Positions 35,101-47,953 of a DNA stretch of 64,000 nt are shown here, piece by piece. Under the pieces are notes generated by a model that was not told the origin of the DNA, searched no databases, and worked only from the letters and a program-made list of their open reading frames with translations. The translations under genes and the position numbers were made by a program. The stretch spans positions 930,001-994,000 of the forward strand of contig NZ_LR214950.1 in assembly GCF_900660495.1 (NCBI RefSeq), in the 5' to 3' direction. This stretch comes from Mycoplasmopsis gallinacea. Lineage in GTDB: Bacteria > Bacillota_I > Bacilli_A > Mycoplasmatales > Metamycoplasmataceae. Numbering within the stretch: position 1 is the first letter of the stretch; each line of letters begins with the position of its first letter.

Positions 35101-36843
35101 AAAGAGGCAGTTGATAATATCATTGATAAAGCTAAAATTACTGATTTAATCAATCAAATTGATAAAACCTATCCATATTTAAATCCAAAACAAAAAGCAG
35201 ATTTAAAAGATAGTTTAATTAATGAACCAGATTACAATCAAGCTCTTAAAAACTTTGAAACATATAGTCCAATTAATAAGAAAATGAAGAAATTAAGTGA
35301 TTTAATTAATCACTATCATCAATTAATTGCTGATCAATCTAATGCTAAATATCATAAAGCAGATGATAAAACTGAGTTTGATCGAATATTAAATAAAGCT
35401 AAAGAATTAAGTCAATCTACAACTGATAATGGATTAGATAACAATAATCAATTTAATTTAGATAATTTAATTGATAATCACATTAATAATAATTCATTAG
35501 ATGGTGCTTACCAAAGATTAAATGGTAAAGAAGTTGCTTTAATTGAAAAAATTAAAGCAAATGATTATTTAACAAATAATGAGAAAAACCAATTAATTAC
35601 ACAAGTTAATAAAGTTGCTGAAGATAATAAAACTAATAATATTGAGCAAGAACAAAAAGCTTTAGATAAAATTCAAAGTCAAATCGATGACATTCAAAAA
35701 CAAAAACAAGCTTTAATTGATTATGTTAATCAGGATGTAATTAATAATCAAAGTAATTTAATTAATCAAAGTCAAAAAGATCACTTAATTAATCAAATTA
35801 TAAATAATGACTTAAATGAAGCAAAAACCAATAAAGATGTTGCTAATCAGTTAAATAATTTAATCAATCAAATTAAAGAATTAACAGATAAATATCCTGA
35901 TGTGGTTAATACTTATGCATATCAACGTGCAGATCAAGCTAAAAAAGATGCTTATGATAAAGCAATTGATAATGGTAAAAAATTAATTAATAACCAAACT
36001 CCAAATGGTTATAATAGCCCAAATACTTCAGTTGCTGAAACTCAAGAAATTTTAGATAAAATTAAACAAGCTTTCAAAGCAATTGATGACGAAGCTAAGA
36101 AAATTAATGATTTATATGAGAAATTAAATGCCAAAATTATTGAGTATCAAAAAGATGTTGATAATAAAGAATTGCCAAAAGAAATTCAAGACATTTTAGA
36201 TGAATTAGCTAATTATGGCGAAGATGTTAATGGCATTGATAAATTGATTGAATTAATTGAACAAGGTAAATTGCTTAAATCATTACACGAACAATGAAAT
36301 AATTCAGATGTTAAAAATCCTGATACTGAAAAAGCAATTCAAGACTTAAATGCTAAAATTAATTCAATTACTGAATTAATTAATTCAGTTGAATCAAGCA
36401 ATTTAAATAGTAAATTAGATACAAGCAAAGATTTTGTTCTAAATCACAATCAATATAATTTAAACTTTGCAGAAGCTGAAATAAGTTATTTTGATGCTCT
36501 TAAAAATGTTGATAAAAATAAATTTATTGATGCAACTAATAAATTAGAACAATTAAATCAAACTAAGTTTGTTGAATTTGCTAATAGTATCTTAAATACT
36601 TCATATTTTGATACTTATAAACCAGAAAGTAATTTAAATAAAAAATTAATTAAAGAATTATTAAAACTTAATTATGATCCGTTAAATAAAATTGAAAAAT
36701 CATTATTCGAAACACTATTAAAAGAAAAAGCAGGTGTTGAAGAAAAATTAAGTTGACTTTGATATTTAGCTTTAGGTTTAAGCACAACTCTTGCAGCTAT
36801 AATGATTGGTGTTTTAGTTAAAAAAGTAAAAAATAATTCTTAA
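26128..36843 (+). pseudogene. Giant surface protein 2 (Lipoprotein_17 repeats), interrupted by one in-frame TAA
   Basis: One frame of 3571 codons from ATG 26128 to TAA 36841, broken only by TAA at 31714 (codon 1863). TGA codons are Trp. Signal-like start MNKKNIFKLLGATLSSTAF; Tyr/Trp-rich domain to about residue 600; helical region to about 1310. Then come about 16 beta-rich units of roughly 100 residues, each with a STK/STR motif and ending ITGFKTE-x-x-RLNEL-like, the pattern of the mycoplasma Lipoprotein_17 domain. GA/FIVAR-like helices follow, and a C-terminal anchor (LSWLWYLALGLSTTLAAIMIGV, KKVKNNS). As read, the product is a secreted 1862-residue fragment lacking its anchor. Leu is almost always TTA, unlike surface proteins 1 and 4. 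It may be a recent nonsense allele or a sequencing error. Confidence 0.8.
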
Positions 36844-36907
36844 TTTTAAATTAAAAAAATATGGAATTTGTGTTCTAAACTGGGACACGAAAAGTGGACA
36901 AAAAAGT

Positions 36908-38137
36908 TTAATTTGGTAAAACACCTCAACACTCTTGAGGTGTTTTTCAATTTAATACTGATTGAATTCTTTCATTGTTGTATCAAAATACAAAATCATC
37001 GATTAGTGATTTTAATTCATTAAAAGTTATTTTTGTAATGTCGATTAATTTTAAACATTCTGATTTTAAAATTGAAAAGAAATATTCTGCTTCTCTATTA
37101 TCTAAAGAATTTCCAACTCTACCCATTGATACAACACCATTGTTTTTCTGAATTAAATCTACATAAGTTTTTGAAGAATATTGGAAACCATGATCAGAAT
37201 GAGCTATTCATTTTTTGTCCATTTTGATTTTAGACATATGTTCCATTACTAGTTCTAAATCATTTCTTTTTGAAAGATTATAATTAACAACAAATTTGCT
37301 TTTGTGATCAATCGCAACAGATAAAAATACAAAATTGTTTAAGCAATCTTTTGGTGCAGAAATATAAGTAACATCAGTAGCAATTATTTGGTTTGTCTCT
37401 CCATGATAATCACGATTAACAAGATCTATAAATTTTACGTTTGTGTTCTTTTGTTCTCTGTCTCTTTTCTTTCTTCTGGTTAAACAAAATAAGTTTAATC
37501 TTCTCATTGCTCTACCAATAGTCCTATAATTTAGAGCTATTTGGAATTTTGTTCTAATATAGCTTTCCAATCTTTTTCTGCCAAACAAACCCTTATTTTT
37601 CTTAAATGACTCAATTATTAATTCATCATATTTAGTATTTACAGATTTTTTTCTCGCTTGCTGATCTTTATTTTTTAGATTGTGAATTGTTGACTTAGAT
37701 TTATTAAAGCATAGACCCAATTTTCTTGTAGAAAGTGAAGATTTCTTGATTTTAGAAATATCAACTTCAATATTATTTCTATCAAAAGAGTCTTTATAAA
37801 TTTCTAAAATCTCAATCAATTGTTCCTTAGGCATTTTTTCTCACTCCTTTTTTACAATTTCGATAGGAGTAATTTTTTGCTTCCTTGGTCTACCTGAACC
37901 TTTACCTTTTTTAGGTGATTTACCTGTTTGCGATTCTATATTTATCATTCCTAAATTATATCTGTTATACTTCAATACAAAATATTTTTTAGCATCATTG
38001 AATTTTCTATCAAAGAAACTAAAACCTCTAATTGAGTAATATTTAAGTTCAAAATCATTTTTCGATATCAAATTATTTTTGTAATCTTCATAACTACCGA
38101 ATAGTTCTAATCATTCATGTGCCTTTAATTGTCTCAT
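36908..38137 (-). CDS. IS3-family transposase, single continuous OrfAB-like frame
   Basis: A 409-residue transposase. The first about 100 residues (MRQLKAHEWLELFGSYEDYK, later SGRPRKQKITPIEIVKK) are the helix-turn-helix OrfA-like part. The rest is the rve-type catalytic domain: IIATDVTYISAP (first Asp), HSDHGFQYSS (second Asp) and NREAEYFF (Glu), with the second Asp and Glu separated by 35 residues as in IS3. It ends YNNERIQSVLNWKTPQE. Both parts lie in the same frame, so no programmed frameshift is needed. AGGAGG precedes ATG 38137. TGA codons are Trp. It is apparently intact. Confidence 0.9.
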
Positions 38138-38160
38138 AATACCTCCTAAATATATAAAAA

Positions 38161-38190
38161 CACGAAATATGGTTGTGTCCATATTTCGTG
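38161..38190. repeat. Hairpin at the right end of the IS3-like element
   Basis: CACGAAATATGG and CCATATTTCGTG form a perfect 12-bp inverted repeat with a 6-nt loop, between the transposase ribosome site and the IS end. Related hairpins recur near 48359 and 49262. It could block transcription entering the element. Confidence 0.7.
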
Positions 38191-38289
38191 TCCTAGTTTA
38201 TTCCATATTTTTTATTTATTTTAAACATATTTAAAATCAATTGACATTACAAAATAACTTTTAATAAATTAAAATTATTCATTAATGAT

Positions 38290-38425
38290 TTTCTGCTTGA
38301 TACAACAACGAAAGAATTCAATTAATGCGAAATTAAAAACAACTAAAGTGTATTGAAAAACCTTAGTAAATTAAACTTTTGCCAGATTTTTATGTCCCAG
38401 CTTACTGTTTTGCTGGGATTTTATT
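38290..38425 (+). pseudogene. 3' remnant of another IS3-family transposase
   Basis: Plus-strand codons give WYNNERIQ, then in the next frame NAKLKTTKVYWKTL, matching the usual IS3 transposase C terminus but shifted and with stops. A terminator-like hairpin follows: TCCCAGC at 38395-38401 and GCTGGGA at 38412-38418, then TTTTATTTTT. It is a decayed fragment in opposite orientation to the complete IS3-like copy next to it. Confidence 0.6.
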
Positions 38426-38491
38426 TTTATATTTTTAAAATAAAATTTTAGAAAAAAAGAAAAAGTATTTTAAAAATTGATAAGTGAATAT

Positions 38492-38531
38492 TATATACGA
38501 AAATTTCACATTCATATAAAAGAGTTATAAT
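38492..38531 (+). repeat. Left 40-bp target-site duplication of the IS1202-like element
   Basis: Identical for 40 bp to 40466-40505. It includes TATAAAAGAG and GTTATAAT, so a promoter-like sequence is duplicated. Confidence 0.82.
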
Positions 38532-38724
38532 GTAAATTATTAAACGAATTGTCACTCTTGTTTGTTTCTTTTAATATAATTATATTGAATTCTTAAGAAT
38601 TCAACACAAGCAGTTTTGATATTAATTATTGAAATAAAATTCAAGTATTGAATTAACAAAATCAATTAATTGTGTATGTTAGTTTTTGGTTTTACAAATT
38701 CAATATTTGTGCTGCCGCACGGGC

Positions 38725-38749
38725 CTTCTTTTCTTTCGCAGAAAAGAAG
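38725..38749. repeat. Perfect hairpin in a locally GC-rich patch of the IS left end
   Basis: CTTCTTTTCT and AGAAAAGAAG pair perfectly around TTCGC. The preceding GCTGCCGCACGGGCC is strikingly GC-rich for this sequence. No T run follows on the minus strand, so a terminator role is uncertain. Confidence 0.5.
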
Positions 38750-38806
38750 CAAAAGAACTTCAAAATTCATAAAGAAATTGTTGATTATAAAATATGTTTT
38801 GTGATA

Positions 38807-40378
38807 TTAGTTGTCAATAAATGCAACTTTATCTTTTCACTCTATATCTTTTTCAAGTAAGTTATAAAGTTTTAACAAAATTTCTTCACTTCTTTCAAGT
38901 ATTTTGATTATCTTTTGTGCATTTTCATTTTTGAGAATTTCGTCGGGAAAATGTCTTAATTGTGACTGTGCTAAAGTGAATTTTCTAGAATTTACAATTG
39001 CCTTTGCAATCACATGTACTTGTGGGATAGAAATATCTAACCCTTTAGCTAAAGCATAAATTTCGGTTTCATTCAATTCAGATTCTTCAACTACTTTTGC
39101 AATATATTTCTTATTATTGATTTCGAAATATAAGTTTTGGTTTACATCTAAACATAAATTAATATCTTTTCCGCTTTGTGAAAAAAACATTAATCTTTTA
39201 TTATGTTCGTCGTAAGGGGCGAGCATTTTATTTTTATACATAACGACTCCATTATTTACTCTTCTTCTAATTCTTAAAGAAAAATCGTAAATATTTGAAC
39301 TAGGATCGTTTTTGATAAATTTGCTTTCTTTATTACCTTCTGTTTTTTGAAAATGTCTATTATATTCATCAATAATTTCTTCGCTTCTTTTATTTAACTT
39401 TTCAATAGAATCAATACCTTTATTTTTAAATAAATAAGGGTAATAATTTTGAGCACTAGCAAAAGATCTTTCCACATTTGGCTTATCTTTAGGGTTAGAC
39501 GACACAAATAAAGTAATTCCTCTATCGATTAAAGCCTCTTCAAACATTGTGTATGTTTTTTCCGAACCTCAAAAAGTTCTTCTACGATCTGTTGTTATAT
39601 TTGAAGGAAATCCATATTTTTTAAAGAGTTTATCAATTAGCTTTTGGTATCCCACATTTGTTTCTTGCTCTTCACATTGAAGTTCAAGTAATTTACCTGT
39701 AGCTGAATCAATTGCGTGGTAAATGAAAACTTTTTTATCCCCGAAAAATATTTCTTGACAAGCATCTAATTCAACATTTTCACCAAATTTTAAATGTATA
39801 TTTTTAGCTTGATAAACGCTTTTTCTTTTCTTCTCACGTTCATCTATTTCTAAAGAACCAATTCTTGTGAAAAGTGAAGTTTTTTCACCAATTTCTTGTT
39901 CAAGCAATCTTCTAATTTTTCTAGATTCTCTTTTACCTTTTCTTGTCATTTGGATGTTAATGAAACCTTGCTTTTTAACTCTTCTAAAAGCTTGTGAATA
40001 ACTAATATTAAAACTTTGTTTTACTTTTTCATAATAATAAAGTCAAAAAGGAGCGGTGTTAATAGTTGCTTTTTTAGGAAAAAATTCTTCAGAAAAATCG
40101 TAATAATCACACATAATTTTATTTATAGTTTCATCATTATATTTGAGTGCATTTTCATTTTTTCTACCTTTGTGAGCAACGTTAAAAGTACCATTTTCTA
40201 TAAATGGTTTTATTTCTTGTTTGTATCTAATTATTGTTCTGACGCTGACGTGATACATCCTAGCAAGTTCTTTGTTTGTTCTTTTGTTTCAAAACCTTAT
40301 AATACCTGCTATTATTTGAGCCTTTCTTTCTTCGTAATAGCTCATTTTTTTATGTGTTGTTATTTTAAACACACCCAT
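38807..40378 (-). CDS. DDE transposase of the IS1202-like element
   Basis: A 523-residue predicted transposase. The N terminus has a helix-turn-helix (IIAGIIRFWNKRTNKELARMYHVSVRTIIRYKQEI). The catalytic domain contains NVELDACQEIFFGDKKVFIYHAIDSATGKLLEL (first Asp), PSNITTDRRRTFWGSEKT (second Asp), and the region KDKPNVERSFASAQ (candidate Glu). A C-terminal beta domain with NNGVVMYKNKMLAPYDEHNK follows, as in ISL3/IS1202-type proteins. AAAGGAG precedes ATG 40378; an upstream in-frame ATG at 40489 lies outside the element and is rejected. Trp residues are TGA. The frame is intact, so the element may be active. Confidence 0.78.
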
Positions 40379-40465
40379 AGTCACTCCTTTATCAATTAAA
40401 ATTTTATCTAAGATGTAGATTTTTAATTTAAAACTCAAGGGTGTGACATTTCGTTTGCTATTTAA

Positions 40466-40534
<69 letters not shown>

Positions 40535-40552
40535 GGAGGGATGTGTATTAAA

Positions 40553-43500
40553 ATGAAGAAAAGCAGAAAAATTTTTCTTTCTTTTGGGGGAATAATAACA
40601 TCATCATTAGTTTTAGTTTCAGTTATTAATGTTGCCAATCAGGAAAATTGAAATGATTCTCAAAGAGCAGCAGCTGAAGAGTTGAAAACTTTTATCGAAT
40701 CACAAAAAAAGGGTCGTACTTCTAGTTCCACTAGAAACAATTTGTATGTTCCAGAAATGTACAAAAAACCAAGAGGAGAGTATAAGGACAAAATAATAGA
40801 TTTTGGAATTGATCAAAATCAATTGCAATCAGTTTATGATTTTTTTATTCAATTACCAAGTTTTAACCAAATTAATGATGAGAACTCTAAAAATGAGTGA
40901 ATTAAAGAAATTAAAATGTGATTTTGAGAGAGACCTGATTTATATTTCGCTACTTTCAGAAAACACGAAACTGGTTCAATTGAATGAAGATTTATGCCCA
41001 ACAAAGCCATTACTGATGAAGATGATGCAGCTGAAAAGACAATTGAAGCATTTGATAAAAAAATAAAAAATTTAATAACTTTTAAAACACTTAGTGAATA
41101 TCGTGGAAGATTTAACACTTTTGAAGAATTTAAAAGTTATGTTTTAAATGAGCTTCAAGAGGAATTAAAAAAAGAAGTTTATAATGCTCCACGAGCATAT
41201 TATGATAATTTTGTAACTATTTTAAAAAATGCAACTGTAGATCCAAATGATTCAAATAATTCAAATAGAAATATTCCACAAGATTTAAGCAATACATTAT
41301 TGAATTGATTAAAATATAGTCAAGACTTAAATCGTGATGAAAAAGCTAGAGGCGGAAATTATGATAAGGCTTTGGAATTATTAGGAGATAACGGACTAAT
41401 TGGAATAAATAACAAAATTGCTCAAATTAGAGCCAAATTAGCTACTTATCAAGAAAAAAAAGCTTCTTTTGATTATAAATTCGAACCTGAAGAGCCTGAA
41501 AAAGCAGATTTTGATAGTGAAAAAGCAAAATTAACAACTCAATTGCAAGAATTACAAAAAAAATTAAATGAATTAAACACAGCTATTGAAGGAAAAATTG
41601 AAAGCACTGGTTGAAATAGTAAGAGACAAGAAAAATTAAATTTAACCACCACTAATGAAGAATTAGCAACAGGTTTAAACACTTATATAGTTGCTGAAGA
41701 GAAATTAGAAGGTTTATTAAAATATAGAGAAAAAGTTACAGAATTACAAAAAATACTTTCAGATTCTTCTTTATCTGATGAGCAGAAAAAACACTATACT
41801 GAAAGAATCGATAGTTTGGGTGAAGATGCAGATAATTATGCTCAGTTGCAAGCTATTGGAGACGAGATCAAAAATTCAATTGAAGCTGATTCAAAGCCAG
41901 AAGAAATCATAAATAAATTTAGTTTATGAACTAACGAACAGCAAAAAGATCCTTATCGCGAACAAATTAAAAATGTCTATAAAGATTCAACTTTGGACGA
42001 TGAAGCTAAAAATGAAAAAATTAAAGAAATTGAACAACAAATTTTTAGCAAAATGAAAGAAAATGCTAATAATTTAATCGATCAAACTTCTTTAGGAAAT
42101 ACAGAAAAAGACACATATAAAAATTTAATTAATTCTGAAAATATGGATGAAAATAATAATCCATACGATTTTCTTCTACTTAAAACAATCACAAAGGCTA
42201 AAATAGATAATTTAGATAGTTTAAATCCAGCTCAAAAAGAATCATTAAAAAATAGAATTGACGAACAAAATACTGATGATGCTACAAAAATAAATGCAAT
42301 TTTCACTGAAGCAGAATTAGTAAATCAAAAAATGAATGATTATAAAAATACATTCAAAGATGAAACTAATAGCGATGAAACCAATGTAGCAACAATTAAG
42401 AAAAGCACTGATTATACTGAAGCAGATAATGATAAAAAAACTGCTTTTGATAATGGTTTAAATCAAAGAAACACAGATTTATCAAGCCAAAGTGATAATT
42501 TAACAATTGATCAAATTAATCAAAAAATTGCAGCTTTAAAACAAGCAAAAGAAGAATTAAATGGTGATGAAAATCTAGCAGAAGCTAAAAAACAAGCAAA
42601 AAATAAATTAAACACTGCTTATACATATTTAAATGATGCGCAAAAAACAGATGCAATTAACAAAATTGACGCATTAACAACTGTAAACGATGTTACTAAT
42701 CAAGATGCTAAAAATAATAAACTAGACGATGCTATGAAAGTTTATAGCGAAAGTCCAGCTAATATTGAAACAATTAGAACAAGCACTGATTATACTCAAG
42801 CAGATAATCAAGAAACTTTAGAAAATTTAATTACTGCCAAAGAAAATGATATTAATAAAACAAGTGGACCTAATTTAACTTTAGACCAAGTAAATCGAAA
42901 AACTGCAGCTCTTAATAATGCAGTTACTGCTTTAAATGGTGAAGAGAGGTTAAAAGCCGCTAAGGATGAAGCAATTAGAAAAATTAATTCCGATTATTCA
43001 TATTTAACATCAAAACAAAAAGAAAAAGCAATTCAGTTAATTAATAGTCAAAATACTATTGAAGATGTTAATAACCAAGATAAAAGCAATAAAGCATTAG
43101 ATTCTTCAATGAAGACTTTAAAAGACTACATTTCTAATCAAGCAACAGTTGCTGAAGGCAATAATTATACTTAAACCACTAATGCCTTAAGAGCTGCTTA
43201 TGATGGAAACCCTACTAAAAATAACAATGTAAAAGGTGGGGCAATTAAAGAAGCAGAAGATTTAGTAACCGCTTTAAATAATGAAAATAATCCTGATTTA
43301 ATGAATAAAGCAACAGTTGATTCTTTAAATGAAAAAATTAAAAATTCAATTGATGCTTTAAATGGACAAGAACGTTATAATGCTGAATTTGCAAGATTAA
43401 ACGAATTAAGTGCCGCAACTGCTAAAGTTAAAGATAATCCAAAAGCCACTGATACAGCTAGCGAAATTTCAGTTGACGAAATTGAATTTAATAATGATAC

Positions 43501-46500
43501 TATTCCAGAAGATACTAAACCTGTTGATTTAAGCATTACTAATAGAAATGAAGCAACTGGTAAATTAGATTTAAATTACAAATATCAATCAACTAAAGAA
43601 AACCTTGAAACTGTCCAATCAAGTAAAACTTACACTTTAAATAACGACAATGCCTTAAGCACTTTAACTGAACAGGAAAGATTAGATCAATTAGTTCAAG
43701 ATCAAACTGTTACTAAAACCGTTGAGTTTAATGGCGCAGATAAAAAATCTGTTGCTGTTAGTGATTTAAATAAAGATAATTTTACAACTGGTATTAATCC
43801 AGCTAATAATGCTAAAGTAATTATTAACACAATTACACCTGATCCAAATGATCCAAGAGGAGCAATTGTAGTTTATAAATTAGAATCAACCAAAGATAAT
43901 TTAGGTGATCAAAAAGTTGTTTCAAGTAAAAACTTAACTACTAAAATAACTGGCTTTATGACTAGTGAAGAAAAAGAAGAAAAAAGCAATGCTGCAAGCA
44001 ATTTTGTAGGTACTGCTGATCCTCTTAAACAAGCATCAGAATTTGTAAATAATTTATCAGATGTAAATATTAGTTTTGATCCTAATGATAATCTTGATCA
44101 CTCAAATGAAACTATTGTCGTTAAGTCAATTGAATCTTGAGATGATAGAACCGGAACATTAGTAGCTAATTTTGTTGTGCAAAGCAATAAAAATGGAGAG
44201 GTTGTTACATCAGAACTTAAAACTATAACTATTAATGGTTATATGACTGAAGAACAAAGATTAAATAATTTATTAAATAAAGCCAAAAATTTTGAATTTA
44301 ATGGTGATAAACCACAAAATAAAACTACTGTAGATGAAGTTAAATTATCAGAATTATCAGGTTATTTAAGAGGAAGAAATGATGAAACAGGTGAATTCAT
44401 TGATCTTAATTCGGAAAATAAAGTTAAATTAATAATTGATGAAATTACTCAAAGAGATGGTCAATATGGGGCAATTTCTTTCAAATATCATTTCTTATCT
44501 ACTCGAACAGATATTCCAAATAATGACATTGTTTCTAAAACTAGAACTTATACTTTAAATCTTTTTCAAACTGATGGTGAAAGAGAAAAAGAAGAATCAA
44601 ATGCTAAAAACATTAATGATTTAGATATAAATGTAACTAAAAATAAATTAGCTTCTGAATATGATGCTAATGAAATTACTTTAAGTGCGAAAGATCCTGA
44701 CTTTAGTGTAATTGATAAAGAAATTATTGGTTACAATGACATTACTGGTGAAATTAAACTTTCATATAAATTAAAAAATAATCAAACCAATGATGAATCT
44801 GAAACTAAAGAAATTATTCTTAGCGGTTTTAAAACTGAAAGTCAAAGATTAAATGAACTTTTAGATTCTTTAAGTAAAGAAGATATTGATTTTAATGGAA
44901 CTAAAAAAGACCAGTTACCTTCTGTTGCACCGGCTAATAATAAAAATAATTATTCTTATGATGAAACTAAAAAAACTGACAACAAAGCTAATATAAGAAT
45001 TAATTCAATTACCCCAGATAATCAAGCTGGAGAAAATACTTTAAATCTTAAATTAATTTCAACTAAGAGACAAAGTGAATTAGTTTCAAATTGACAAATT
45101 GATAATTTCGTTACTCCTGAAAGTAATAATAAAAACTTAGTAATTGATGAGTTTAGAACTGAAGTTGATCAAGATAAAATTGATCAAGACATCGAAAAAC
45201 AAAGATTAAATGATCTAAGTGCAACTTTAGATTTTCCAAACAAAGATAAAACTATTGCTTCAGCTGCGCTTAAAGAAAAATTCACTTCTAACCCGAATAC
45301 TTTTGATAATGCTAAATTAGTTATTGATTCAATAACAGAAATAAACAATGAAGCTGGTACATTAAAAGTTAATTATCACTTTGAATCTACAAAAGACGGA
45401 ATGAATAAGGTTATTTCTGAAACTCATTCTCAAGAATTTAGTGGATTCAAAATCCCTTCAAAAGAATTAAACAATATTAATAATTTAGATGCATCATTTA
45501 ATGGTGATAATTCAAAGTTACCTTCATATTTTGATAATTCAACATCAGAGAAAACACTTCCTGGAACAGTAGAACAAGATCCTGATGGAATTTACAATAG
45601 AGTTGTAAAAGTTACTGAAGTTGTTAATGCAAACGATAAAGATGGTAATTTAACTATTAAATATGTTATTGTTTCAACAAATAAAAATGATCCTAGCGAT
45701 ACATACGCTTCAAATGAAAAAGAAGTAGAAGTACCAAGATTTAAAACCGAAGCAGAAAGACTTGATGAACTTAGCTCTCAGGTAAGTTATCCAGGTAAAG
45801 AAAAAACTTCTCCTTCTGAAATTGATTTAAATAACATTACCTTTACCAATAATTTAGAAGATGCTAATGTTGAGCTTATTCCTGATTCAATTACTAAAAA
45901 CGATTTAACTAATTCAGTTACAGGTAAATACAAAATTACTTCAACTAAAGAAGGTGCTGAAGATGTATTTGTAGAAAAAGAATTCACTATTAGCAATTTC
46001 CAAAGTGAAGTGGAACGTTTAAATAAATTAGTTAACAGCAAAGAGGCAACTAAAACAGTTACTTACAATGATCCTTCACAAGAACAAAGAAGCGTTAAAG
46101 CTTCAGAATTTGCTGCTAAAGAAAATCTTTTTGAACTTATTAGCACAAATATTTCAACTCCAGAATTAGTAGTTAATAAATCAAAAATTGAAATTAACCC
46201 TGATGATATTGTAATTGATGATGAAGATGGAACTATTACATTTAAATACCACTTAGTTTCTACAAAAGATGAATTTGCAAATGCTGATAAAGCTGTTAAA
46301 ACTTCTACAACAGAAGGAACTCTTGTTTTAAGTGGATTTTCAGTGGATTTAGAGCCTAGAAAAAATGAATTAATTAACAAAATTAATGAACTTGTTGATA
46401 GTAATAATGAAGGTAATCCAGGACTTACTAGAGAGCAAGCTGATGAACTTATTAACTTAATTAATAGCGATGATACTGATAGCGTTGCTAAATTTAATGA

Positions 46501-47932
46501 ACTTAAAAAACAAGCTGATATTACTGTAATCAAAAATGATTTAGCAAAACTTACTCACCTTAATCCAAAACAAAGAAGTGATGCTGATAGTAAAATAAAC
46601 AATCAAGATTTAACTGCTCAGGAAGCTAAAGAAATTTATAATTCTTATGTTGAAATTGATGCAAAAATGGAAAAACTTGGAGAGTTAGTTGATAAATATA
46701 ACAAGCTTATTAGTGATTCAAATAATAAAAAATACACAAGCGCTAATGAAGAGACTAAAACTCAGTTTGATAATAATTTAAACTATGCAAAAGAGCTTCT
46801 TAAGTCAGATAAATACAATGGAAGCAATGAAGATTTAGCTTTAGAGCAAGTTCCATTTAACCTTTTAGATAAGTTAATTGGTGATGTTAATACTATAAAT
46901 AGTTTAGATTATGATTATGAGCATTTAAATAATAATTCTAAATTCCCTAAAGAATTAATTGATAATCTCAGCTACCTTAATGATCAAGAAAAACAAAAAT
47001 ATAAAGATGCAATTGAACCTAAAGAAACTTACTCAGAAGGTCAAGCTATTTACAACTATTCAGTAATTGTCAATAACCACAAAAAAGGTGCGATCGATTA
47101 CATTGATTCACTTAAATATCTAAATGAAGCTGAAAAGCAAGTATTTAAAGATAAAGTAATTGCTGCTAATGGCGAAGATTTTGATCTAGTAGATAAAATC
47201 AAAAACGATGCTTACGAAGCTGATTTATCAGTTAAAAAACTTATTGATGCAGCTAAAGGTGATACAAAATTAACTAATGATGAAATTAATCAAATTATTA
47301 ATAACCTTCACAATTTAGGTGTTAATAATCCAAATTATAATAATTTAGCTAATGAACTTATTAACTACAATGACTTTGCAGATGCATTAGAAAGATACCG
47401 TAAAGATAATGTATCTAGCGATACTTTCTTAGAAAATGAAAGATTGTTAAAAGAACAAATTGCTAAATTAGCTGAGAATAATTCATATAATCAAAATAAC
47501 ATCTCAGAAGCTGCGCAAGCGCTTCAAGATCGCTTAGATTTACTTAAAAAAGATTCTCAAAGCGAAATTAACTTAGTGCATTCTCTTTTAGATTTAAGAG
47601 AAACAACATTTAAAAATGAAATTGCCCATGATAATTTAGTAAATCAAAATAGATACCAAAACTTTGCTAAAAACGTGGCAAATGCAAAATACTTTAAACT
47701 AGCTATTAAAGGCAAAGCAACTAAAGAGGAAATCGAGATTCTTAAAGCCATTGCAAAAAGCGATGCTTCAAATGTAATTTACAGTGCATTAATTAAGAAA
47801 CTTGATGCAATTAAAGTTTATATTCCAAGAAAAGTAACTTCATTTAAATGATGATTACTTGTGTCTCTTACCCTTCTTACACTTGGTTTTTGAACATTTA
47901 TGCTTGGAAGAAAGAAAAATAAAGACCTTTAA
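40553..47932 (+). pseudogene. Giant surface protein 3 (GA-like plus Lipoprotein_17 repeats), interrupted by one in-frame TAA
   Basis: A 2460-codon frame broken only by TAA at 43172 (codon 874). MKKSRKIFLSFGGIITSSLV is a signal-type start. ATG 40553 is preferred to ATG 40541, which touches the GGAGGG site. Residues to about 940 are helical, with GA-like repeats (TYLNDAQKTDAINKI, SYLTSKQKEKAI). About ten Lipoprotein_17-type units follow (43380-46350), then more helices and the anchor WWLLVSLTLLTLGFWTFMLG with RKKNKDL, nearly identical to surface protein 4. The stop is best explained as CAA to TAA (NNYT-Q-TTNALR). The 5' part uses TTA for Leu; from about 45760 CTT becomes frequent, suggesting a mosaic gene. 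As read, an unanchored 873-residue protein is made. Confidence 0.78.
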
Positions 47933-47953
47933 TAACTTCTATTAAGGCGAAAC

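Larger units (their letters stand above)
36876..38200 (-). mobile_element. Complete IS3-family (IS1138-like) insertion sequence
   Basis: Terminal repeats TAAACTGGGACACGAAA (36876-36892) and TTTCGTGTCCTAGTTTA (38184-38200) match at 16 of 17 positions in inverted order. The element is flanked by TTC on each side (36873-36875, 38201-38203), a 3-bp target duplication typical of IS3. Length is 1325 bp with one transposase frame. Confidence 0.88.
38532..40465 (-). mobile_element. IS1202-like (ISNCY family) insertion sequence
   Basis: A 1934-bp element between identical 40-bp direct repeats. The ends are imperfect inverted repeats: TAAAT..AAACGAAtTGTCAC inside the left border and TAAAT..AAACGAAaTGTCAC as the reverse complement of the right border. 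IS1202 is known for imperfect terminal repeats of about 23 bp and unusually long target duplications, which fits. One transposase gene is carried on the minus strand. Its 275-bp left end is non-coding and contains a 20-bp perfect palindrome (38585-38604). Confidence 0.75.

Noticed and set aside
40016-40399. Plus-strand open frame opposite the IS1202-like transposase
   Set aside because: It is antisense to a frame with transposase motifs, has low-complexity Phe/Ile/Ser content and no ribosome site.
45787-46533. Minus-strand open frames within the giant surface genes (also near 51387, 52620, 53751)
   Set aside because: They are Leu/Ser-rich shadows produced by the repetitive coding strand, without start signals or recognisable domains.
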